From Intestinibacillus sp. Marseille-P6563 (GTDB lineage: Bacteria; Bacillota; Clostridia; Oscillospirales; Butyricicoccaceae), in NCBI RefSeq assembly GCF_900604335.1, contig NZ_UWOD01000002.1:558001-622000 (forward strand): 64,000 nucleotides of DNA. The letters run 5' to 3'. This document shows, in pieces, positions 58,493 through 64,000 of this stretch. The first letter of the stretch is position 1; every line of letters starts with the position of its first letter. The translations under genes and the position numbers were made by a program. The notes below the pieces were generated by a model that worked only from the letters and a program-made list of their open reading frames with translations, had not been told where the DNA came from and searched no databases.

Positions 58493-60000
58493 GCGCCCGC
58501 CTCCTTTCCGCCGCCGACCATGAGCATAGCAATTTCATCCTTTGTGGTCTGGCGGGCATCGACCACACCGGTCACCTTGCCATGGCACAGCACCAGAATG
58601 CGGTCGGACAGCTCGAGCAGGACGTCCAAATCCTCGCCGATGTAGACGATGGCAACGCCTTTTTTCTTCTGTTCGCCCAGCAGTTCATACACCGTATACG
58701 ACGAATTGATGTCCAGACCGCGCACCGGATAGGCGGTAATCAGCACCTGCGGCTCGGATTCGATCTCGCGGCCGAGCAGCACCTTCTGCACGTTGCCGCC
58801 CGACATCAGCCGCACCGGCGTATCCACCGACGGAGTGACAATGCTCAGCCGTTCCACCAAGTGTTCGGCCTGCTTGCGCGCCGGTCTGGTATCGACGAAC
58901 GGACCCTTGTTCTGGTCATAGGTCTTGAGCATCATATTGCCGACCATACCCATGGAAGCGACCAGGCCCATGCCCAGACGGTCCTCGGGCACAAAGCCCA
59001 GATGCACGCCCAGCTTGAAAATTTCGCGCGGGGTTTTGCCGATCAGGTTTTCCTTGTGATAGAGCACCGCGCCCTTTTCGGCCGGGCACAGGCCAGCAAT
59101 GGCTTCGCACAGTTCCTTCTGCCCGGAACCGGCAATGCCGGCAATGCCCAAAATCTCGCCCGAGCGCACCTCAAAGGAAGCGTCGTCGATGGCGATCGAG
59201 CCGTCCGGCTTGCGGATGGTCAAGTCAACCGCTTTGAGGACGGTCTGTGGGTCGACCGGGTCGGTGCGCTCGATGGCGAGCGAAACCGGACGGCCGACCA
59301 TCAGTTCGGTCAGTTTCTTTTCGTCGGTCTGTGCGGTTTCGACCGTGTCAATGTATTTGCCCTTGCGCAGGATGGTCACCCGGTCGGAAATGGCCATAAC
59401 CTCATTGAGCTTATGGGTGATGATGATGACCGCGCACCCCTGCTCGCGCATCTTGCGCAGGATAGCGAACAGCTTCTCGGTTTCCTGCGGGGTGAGGACC
59501 GCGGTGGGCTCATCCAAAATCAGGATTTTCTGCCCGCGGTACAGCACCTTCAAGATTTCGACCGTCTGCTTTTCCGATACCGACATGTCATATACATACT
59601 GGTCGGGGTCGACCTCCAGGCCGATCGAGCGGCCAATTTCGCGCACCTTTTCGCGCAGTACCTTAGCCGGCAGACGGTCGCCCGGTGTCCCGAGCGCGAT
59701 GTTATCCATGGCAGTAAAGACATCCACCAGCTTAAAATGCTGATAGATCATGCCGATGCCGAGCGCCATCGAGTCTTCGGGCGTGCGGATGGTGACCTCC
59801 TGGCCACCGACCCGAATGGTGCCTTTATCCGGGTGATAGATGCCGGACAGCATGTTCATCAGCGTGGTCTTGCCCGACCCGTTCTCGCCCAGCAGCGCCA
59901 GAATCTCGCCATAGCGCACATGCAGGTCGATGTTGTCGTTTGCGACCACGGTGCCGAACGTTTTGGTAATCCCCCGGCATTCGATTGCATATTCGTTCAT
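58489..60000 (-). CDS. Nucleoside ABC transporter ATPase (YufO/NupO-like, two ABC domains)
   Basis: A 503-residue double-ABC ATPase. The first domain has Walker A GENGSGKTT, a divergent signature MSVSEKQTVEIL and Walker B ILILDEPTAVLTPQE. The second has a degenerate Walker A-like GIAGSGQKEL, signature LMSGGNVQKVLLGRE and LITAYPVRGLD. Such asymmetry is usual for sugar and nucleoside RbsA/YufO ATPases, where one site hydrolyses. It is separated from bmpA by a hairpin that probably trims downstream expression. Confidence 0.94.
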   Translation of the reverse strand: MNEYAIECRGITKTFGTVVANDNIDLHVRYGEILALLGENGSGKTTLMNMLSGIYHPDKGTIRVGGQEVTIRTPEDSMALGIGMIYQHFKLVDVFTAMDNIALGTPGDRLPAKVLREKVREIGRSIGLEVDPDQYVYDMSVSEKQTVEILKVLYRGQKILILDEPTAVLTPQETEKLFAILRKMREQGCAVIIITHKLNEVMAISDRVTILRKGKYIDTVETAQTDEKKLTELMVGRPVSLAIERTDPVDPQTVLKAVDLTIRKPDGSIAIDDASFEVRSGEILGIAGIAGSGQKELCEAIAGLCPAEKGAVLYHKENLIGKTPREIFKLGVHLGFVPEDRLGMGLVASMGMVGNMMLKTYDQNKGPFVDTRPARKQAEHLVERLSIVTPSVDTPVRLMSGGNVQKVLLGREIESEPQVLITAYPVRGLDINSSYTVYELLGEQKKKGVAIVYIGEDLDVLLELSDRILVLCHGKVTGVVDARQTTKDEIAMLMVGGGKEAGA

Positions 60001-60029
60001 AATTTTCCCTCAATCGTCCGAAATGGCCA

Positions 60030-60059
60030 AAAGAGGCGGCCAACTATGACCGCCTCTTT
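60030..60059 (-). terminator. Intra-operon hairpin between bmpA-like and ATPase genes
   Basis: AAAGAGGCGG (60030-60039) pairs with CCGCCTCTTT (60050-60059); on the minus strand TTTTGG follows. It would favour production of the receptor over the transporter core, common in ABC import operons. Confidence 0.7.
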
Positions 60060-60075
60060 GGAAGCTTCTGTGTGC

Positions 60076-61230
60076 TTATGCAACTTCGACGTTCTTGTAG
60101 TACCAGTTGCAGGAGCCGTAATCTTCAGCCTTCAGGGTAACCTTCTGGCCGTCGTTGGTTTCATATTCGGTCTGGCCGTCAAAGACGTCCCAAGTACCGT
60201 TCAGGATCTGCTCCTTGACTTCGTCGATCTTCTCCTGGGTGCCTTCTGCGCACAGGTCGGAGCACGGCGCCAGCGTTACCAGGCCGTCCTTCATATTGCC
60301 GAAGTAGTTTTCACCCGTCCAGGTGCCGTCGATGACCGACTGCACTGCCTGGGTGTAGTAAACCGACCAGTCCCACATAACCGAAGTCAGCGTGGAGTTC
60401 GGAGCCTTTTCGGCCATGTCGGAGTTGTAACCAACGGCATAAACGCCAGCGTTCTGTGCTTCGAGCGCCGGGTTTGCGGTATCACAGTGCTGTGCAATCA
60501 CGTCGCAGCCCATGTCGATGAGCGCCTTAGCTGCCTGGCCTTCGCCTTCCGGGTCAAACCAGGAACCAGTGACCTTGACATAAACCTTGGCGTCCGGATT
60601 GACCGACTCAACGCCCATGGCGAATGCGTCGATACCCGAAGTAACTTCGCCGTTTTCATTGTTCTGTGCGGCAACATAACCGATCTTGTTGGACTCGGTC
60701 TTCATACCAGCCGCGATACCGGACAGATAACGGGCCTGGTTGATCTTGCCGAAGTAGTTGGTAAAGTTGGAACCATTGGACTTGTAGCCGGTGCCGTGGC
60801 AGAAGATGACTTCCGGATACTCGGCAGCGATCTGCTCAACATAGTCCATGTAGCCCCAGGAAGTCGCAAAGATGATGTTGCAGCCTTCCTCGACCAGTTC
60901 TTCTAGAGCTGTCTGGATCTTGGTTGCGTCCTGGTCATCGATGTCATTCTTGCGGATGATCTGGTCATCCGACAGGCCCAGATTTTCCTGCATGCCCTGG
61001 ATGCCCAGGTCATGGGTGTAAGTGTAGCCGGTGCCTTCGGCCGGGTTGGTGATATGCACGACGCCGACCTTGATCTCATCCTTGGGGATGGGGTCGAACA
61101 GGCCCTGCGTGCCCGCAGAACTTCCGTCTGCGCCTGCGTTGGAAGCCGCCGGGGTGTCCTGACCGCCGCAGCCCGCCAACAACGTACAGGCCAGTGCGCC
61201 AGCCAGCACCATGCTTAACAGTCTTTTCAT
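60076..61230 (-). CDS. BMP-family nucleoside-binding lipoprotein (BmpA-like)
   Basis: A 384-residue lipoprotein (LAGALACTLLAGC, Cys22) of the basic membrane protein/PnrA family: VGVVHITNPAEGTGYTYTHDLGIQGM, IIFATSWGYMDYVEQIAAEYPEVIF and GYVAAQNNENGEVTSGIDAF. It is the receptor for the ABC importer downstream; PnrA-type relatives bind purine nucleosides. The start is ATG 61228-61230 with AGGAGG 9 bases upstream. A terminator hairpin lies in its ~150-base leader, so expression is probably attenuated. Confidence 0.93.
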   Translation of the reverse strand: MKRLLSMVLAGALACTLLAGCGGQDTPAASNAGADGSSAGTQGLFDPIPKDEIKVGVVHITNPAEGTGYTYTHDLGIQGMQENLGLSDDQIIRKNDIDDQDATKIQTALEELVEEGCNIIFATSWGYMDYVEQIAAEYPEVIFCHGTGYKSNGSNFTNYFGKINQARYLSGIAAGMKTESNKIGYVAAQNNENGEVTSGIDAFAMGVESVNPDAKVYVKVTGSWFDPEGEGQAAKALIDMGCDVIAQHCDTANPALEAQNAGVYAVGYNSDMAEKAPNSTLTSVMWDWSVYYTQAVQSVIDGTWTGENYFGNMKDGLVTLAPCSDLCAEGTQEKIDEVKEQILNGTWDVFDGQTEYETNDGQKVTLKAEDYGSCNWYYKNVEVA

Positions 61231-61299
61231 GTGATATCCTCCTGTTTTTACACACGTCGGCGTCGAAACATTCCTTCTGCGCCTTGTCCCCATTCCAAC

Positions 61300-61335
61300 A
61301 AAAAAAGAGCAAACCGCAAAATATGGGTTGTGCTC
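61300..61335 (-). terminator. Intrinsic terminator in the bmpA leader (candidate attenuator)
   Basis: On the minus strand GAGCACAACC and GGTTTGCTC pair (with one bulge) around a 10-base loop, followed by seven T residues (complement of 61300-61306). It lies about 50 bases after the expected transcription start and 70 bases before the bmpA start codon, with a further short TCGC/GCGA hairpin just upstream sharing bases with its 5' arm. This is the layout of a transcriptional riboswitch or attenuator. Confidence 0.65.
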
Positions 61336-61386
61336 GCCTGGGGACGCGCGACCTGTTTCGTTCTTTCGCCGATCCTCTATTGTCTA

Positions 61387-61415
61387 AGTATAGGATAAGA
61401 TTTTATTTTTGTCAA
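61387..61415 (-). promoter_or_regulatory. Sigma-A promoter of the bmpA transporter operon
   Basis: A perfect -35 TTGACA (complement of 61410-61415), 17 bases, -10 TATACT (complement of 61387-61392), about 150 bases upstream of the start codon. Confidence 0.85.
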
Positions 61416-61442
61416 TAATCCATCAAAAATATCTATTTTGTT

Positions 61443-61477
61443 TGGTCAAACACCCAAAAAAGTTCGTTTTTTGACCA
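61443..61477. promoter_or_regulatory. Inverted repeat between the bmpA and pyrK promoters
   Basis: TGGTCAAA (61443-61450) and TTTGACCA (61470-61477), exact 8-base arms with a 19-base A/T-rich centre. The position between divergent nucleotide-metabolism promoters suggests an operator, but no regulator gene is adjacent. Confidence 0.45.
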
Positions 61478-61519
61478 TTCAACCAATTCGTCTCCCGCCA
61501 AAGAGCGGCGGGTGAAATC

Positions 61520-61548
61520 TTGTGATTTAAGCGGTTTTATGTTATAAT
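61520..61548 (+). promoter_or_regulatory. Promoter of pyrK-pyrD
   Basis: -35 TTGTGA (61520-61525), 17 bases, extended -10 TGTTATAAT (TATAAT 61543-61548). Confidence 0.75.
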
Positions 61549-61612
61549 GTACCCAAATGTTTGCATTCGGAAATGCGTGAAACTGCAAAAAAATCAAGGA
61601 GGTATCCTTTTG

Positions 61613-62386
61613 ATGGTGAAACAGGAAATCTGTATGGTGGTCTACCGGGAAGAGCGCGGCAACGGGCTCTATGCGCTGACACTGCGCGCCCCCGGCATTG
61701 CGGCCGCTGCCAAACCCGGCCAGTTCCTCCATATTGCCTGCGGCGAAGGCAGCATGCTGCGCCGCCCAATCTCCATTTGCGATGTACAAGGCGACCTAAT
61801 CAAAATCTTTTTCCAGGTCAAGGGCGAAGGCACGACCTGGCTGGCCTGCCGCAATCCCCGCGATCCCCTGGATGTGCTCGGCCCGCTCGGTCACGGCTTT
61901 GATCTGGAAGCGCTGGGCAACCGTCCGGTCATGGTCGGCGGCGGCATCGGTGTGCCGCCCATGCTGTATGCCATGCATGCCGCCAAGAAGGGCTCGGCCC
62001 AGCCGGCTGCCATTCTGGGCTTCCGCAGCCGTAACGTGATCATCCTGCAAAGCCGCTTTGAAGAACTCGGCCGCACCCATATCTGCACCGACGACGGCAC
62101 CTGCGGCTTCCATGGCTTTGTGTCCGACCTGCTGCGCCAGCATCTGCACGAATATACTGGCGTCTGTGCCTGCGGTCCCCGGCCCATGCTCAAGGCCATC
62201 GCGGAAATCGCAGACGAAGCCGGCCTGCCGTGCCAGGTTTCGCTGGAAGAACGAATGGGCTGCGGCATCGGCGCCTGCCTGGTATGCGCATGTGAACTCA
62301 AACTCAAGGACGGCCAGGACGGCGTACGCTATGGCCATGTCTGCAAGGACGGACCGGTATTCGACGCAAAGGAGGTCGTTTGGTAA
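61613..62386 (+). CDS. pyrK: Dihydroorotate dehydrogenase electron-transfer subunit PyrK
   Basis: A 257-residue FAD and 2Fe-2S protein that passes electrons from dihydroorotate via PyrD to NAD+. It has a ferredoxin-reductase-like FAD domain (MLRRPISICDV), the NAD-binding GGGIGVPPMLYAM and a C-terminal cluster ligand set RMGCGIGACLVCACELK plus GHVCKDGPVF. The start is ATG 61613-61615 with AAGGAGG 10 bases upstream. It overlaps pyrD by one base (TAATG). The rest of the pyrimidine operon is not adjacent. Confidence 0.95.
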   Translation: MVKQEICMVVYREERGNGLYALTLRAPGIAAAAKPGQFLHIACGEGSMLRRPISICDVQGDLIKIFFQVKGEGTTWLACRNPRDPLDVLGPLGHGFDLEALGNRPVMVGGGIGVPPMLYAMHAAKKGSAQPAAILGFRSRNVIILQSRFEELGRTHICTDDGTCGFHGFVSDLLRQHLHEYTGVCACGPRPMLKAIAEIADEAGLPCQVSLEERMGCGIGACLVCACELKLKDGQDGVRYGHVCKDGPVFDAKEVVW

Positions 62387-63291
62387 TGGATTTACGGGTA
62401 AACATCTGCGGGGTAGAACTGAAAAACCCCATCACAACGGCTTCCGGCACCTTTGGCTTTGGCCATGAGTACGGCGAATTTTTTGACCTCTCGGTCCTGG
62501 GCGGCATTGGCGTCAAGGGCCTGACTCCCTCCGAGCGTCTGGGCAATCCGGCGCCGCGCATCGCGGAAACCCCGTCGGGCATTTTGAACTGTGTTGGCCT
62601 GCAAAATCCGGGCATCGACAAGTTCATCGAAGAACAGATCCCCTTCCTGCGACAGTATGACACCAAGATCATCGCCAATGTATCGGGCAACACGGTCGAG
62701 GAATACGAAGGCATGGTGGAAAAGATCTCGGATGCCGACGTCGACCTGATTGAAATGAACATCTCCTGTCCGAACGTCAAGTGCGGCGGCATGGCCTTTG
62801 GAACCCAGCCGGCGATGGTAGAAGAAGTGGTGTCTGCGGCCAAGAAAAAGGCCAAAAAACCGCTTATCGTCAAATTAAGCCCCAATGTCACCGACATCAC
62901 CGAAATCGCCCGCGCCGCCGTTGCCGCGGGTGCGGATGCTCTCAGCCTCATCAACACCCTGCTGGGCATGCGCATCGATATCAACACCCGCCGGCCGATT
63001 TTGTCCAACATCATGGGCGGTCTGTCCGGTCCGGCGGTGTTCCCGGTGGCGGTCCGCATGGTCTATCAGGTGCGCAAAGCGGTCGATGTGCCGATCATCG
63101 GCATGGGCGGCATTCGCACCGGACGCGATATTGTGGAAATGATGCTGGCAGGCGCAGACGCCGTTGCCATCGGCACGGCGATGTTTGCCGATCCCCTGGC
63201 GCCGGTCAAGGCGCTCCAGCAGCTGGAAGAATATATGCGCACGCATAAAATCGAAAAAGTCACCGAACTGACGGGAGCTGTATTGGTATGA
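62386..63291 (+). CDS. pyrD: Dihydroorotate dehydrogenase B (NAD+), catalytic subunit
   Basis: A 301-residue FMN enzyme converting dihydroorotate to orotate. Class 1B features: presence of pyrK, GVKGLTPSERLGNPAPRIAET and the catalytic cysteine loop NISCPNVKCGG. FMN-binding GMGGIRTGRDIVEMMLAGADAVAIGTAM is near the end. The start is ATG 62386-62388 with AAAGGAGG upstream. The phosphatase gene overlaps by ATGA. Confidence 0.97.
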   Translation: MDLRVNICGVELKNPITTASGTFGFGHEYGEFFDLSVLGGIGVKGLTPSERLGNPAPRIAETPSGILNCVGLQNPGIDKFIEEQIPFLRQYDTKIIANVSGNTVEEYEGMVEKISDADVDLIEMNISCPNVKCGGMAFGTQPAMVEEVVSAAKKKAKKPLIVKLSPNVTDITEIARAAVAAGADALSLINTLLGMRIDINTRRPILSNIMGGLSGPAVFPVAVRMVYQVRKAVDVPIIGMGGIRTGRDIVEMMLAGADAVAIGTAMFADPLAPVKALQQLEEYMRTHKIEKVTELTGAVLV

Positions 63292-64000
63292 CGACCATCT
63301 ATCTCATTCGCCATGCCGAAGCGGAAGGCAATGTTTACCGCCGCTGCCATGGTGTATACGATTCTCTGTTGACCCCCAAAGCGTACCGGCAGCTTCCCTA
63401 TCTGGCCGAACGCTTTGCGCCGGTGGCGCTGGATGCTATCTACGCATCTAACTTATACCGCGCGCGGCATACGGCCAAGGCCATTGCCGATCCCAAGGGC
63501 ATGAAGGTCATCATCCGGCCGGAGCTGCATGAGATCGACATGGGCGACTGGGAAGATAAAACCTGGGCCATCCTTCCCCGCGAATATCCGGAGGATTTCG
63601 CCATCTGGCACAGCCGCCCGTGGGAGTGCACGGTGCCGGGCGGTGAAACGGTCATGCAGGCTGGTGACCGCGTACTGGCCGAACTGCACCGCATTGCCCG
63701 CCAGCGTCCGGGCCAGACCTTAGCGGTTGTCTCCCACGGCTCTGCCATCCGCAGCCTGCTGTGCCGGGTGCTGCATCTGGCGCCCGAGCAGGTCGGAGAA
63801 ATCGGTTGGGGCGACAACACTTGTGTCGCTAAGCTTCTGTTTGAGGACGATGGCAGCGTGCGCGCCGAATACTGGAACGACGCTTCCCATCTGCCCGAAG
63901 AATTGTCCACCTTTGCCGCGCTGGGCTGGAAGGATAACAAAGGCCTGCCCATCTCCCTGCAAATGTGGTATCGTCCCTATGACCCGCAGGATGCCGACGA
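63288..64000 (+). CDS. Histidine phosphatase family protein (runs off the window)
   Basis: At least 237 residues, no stop before position 64000. The N-terminal phosphatase motif is IYLIRHAEAEGN with the catalytic histidine, the second histidine is in VVSHGSAIRSLL, and GDWEDKTW and PGGETVMQAG are usual co-motifs. Cobalamin alpha-ribazole phosphatase, phosphoglycerate mutase-like and nucleotide phosphatases share this fold, so the substrate is open. It overlaps pyrD by 4 bases, so a role in nucleotide metabolism is possible. Confidence 0.88.
   Translation, partial: MTTIYLIRHAEAEGNVYRRCHGVYDSLLTPKAYRQLPYLAERFAPVALDAIYASNLYRARHTAKAIADPKGMKVIIRPELHEIDMGDWEDKTWAILPREYPEDFAIWHSRPWECTVPGGETVMQAGDRVLAELHRIARQRPGQTLAVVSHGSAIRSLLCRVLHLAPEQVGEIGWGDNTCVAKLLFEDDGSVRAEYWNDASHLPEELSTFAALGWKDNKGLPISLQMWYRPYDPQDAD

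Larger units (their letters stand above)
61231..61612. other. Divergent regulatory region between bmpA-like operon and pyrK
   Basis: This 382-base gap contains, right to left: the pyrK promoter (61520-61548, rightward), a TGGTCAAA/TTTGACCA inverted repeat (61443-61477), the bmpA promoter (61387-61415, leftward) and a leftward leader with an intrinsic terminator (61300-61335). Confidence 0.8.

Noticed and set aside
61300-61385. Purine riboswitch upstream of bmpA
   Set aside because: The conserved junction and loop bases of the purine aptamer are not present; only the terminator and a short hairpin are supported.
1-64000. CRISPR arrays, insertion sequences, prophage or integron features
   Set aside because: No regularly spaced direct repeats, transposase, integrase, capsid or attachment-site signatures were seen; the only tandem repeat is the in-frame QGTGRIP segment.

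Overview
The window looks like a chromosome segment of a spore-forming, GC-rich member of the Clostridia, most plausibly an Oscillospiraceae/Butyricicoccaceae-type gut anaerobe (inference from gene content and order, not from a database search). The evidence is Spo0A, SpoIVB, SpoIIP, the Gpr germination protease and a GerA-type germinant receptor; the Firmicutes blocks dprA-topA-trmFO, gdpP-rplI-dnaB, rpsT-gpr-spoIIP-lepA-hemW and spoIVB-spo0A; strong AGGAGG ribosome binding sites; and sigma-A promoters with 17-bp spacers. There are no rRNA genes, recognised tRNAs, CRISPR arrays, insertion sequences or phage genes, so this is mostly core genome.

Layout, left part (minus strand except where noted). 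1-4615: RNA methyltransferase, dprA, topA and the start of trmFO. 4685-6677: greA-lysS, driven by a near-perfect promoter. 6810-11378: a cell-wall cluster, ftsE-ftsX, a coiled-coil M23 hydrolase and an S41 protease; FtsE has a long acidic tail. 11647-16585: a CdaR-type regulator, an RsuA-type pseudouridine synthase, a DUF4830-like protein and a divergent EF-G paralogue. 16782-19924: rlmB followed by a membrane protein that looks like a P-type ATPase stripped of its catalytic motifs. 20061-23843: ACT protein, hom, thrB and lysC (aspartate-family amino acids), with an internal start in lysC. 24187-26588: a plus-strand SNF-family transporter and lipoprotein, facing a membrane protein/XRE regulator pair.

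Middle part. 26723-34530 (minus): gdpP-rplI-dnaB-tilS-hpt-ftsH, linking c-di-AMP turnover, translation, replication, tRNA modification, purine salvage and membrane proteolysis. 34702-36308: a glyoxalase-fold protein and an SLH-domain protein. 36402-46447: rpsT, gpr, spoIIP, a compact gerA/gerC/gerB operon (plus), then lepA-hemW-ACT-UPF0210 converging from the right. 46761-48300: a BlaI/BlaR1-like pair with two palindromic operators; its M56 protein lacks the beta-lactam sensor domain. 48425-50407: spoIVB and spo0A.

Right part. 50624-56368: small single genes (SLOG protein, two lipoproteins, oxidoreductase/esterase pair, MATE exporter, KtrA-like K+ channel regulator). 56467-61230: a BmpA-type nucleoside ABC transporter operon whose leader contains an intrinsic terminator (candidate riboswitch or attenuator). 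61613-64000: divergent pyrK-pyrD and a histidine phosphatase that runs off the window.

The most unusual items are the catalytically degenerate P-type ATPase-like protein with a repeat-rich cytoplasmic tail, the terminator hairpin whose 3' arm is the gerA ribosome binding site, the terminator-bearing bmpA leader, and the reduced GerC/GerB subunits. All are read from the sequence alone; no homology search or folding program was run.
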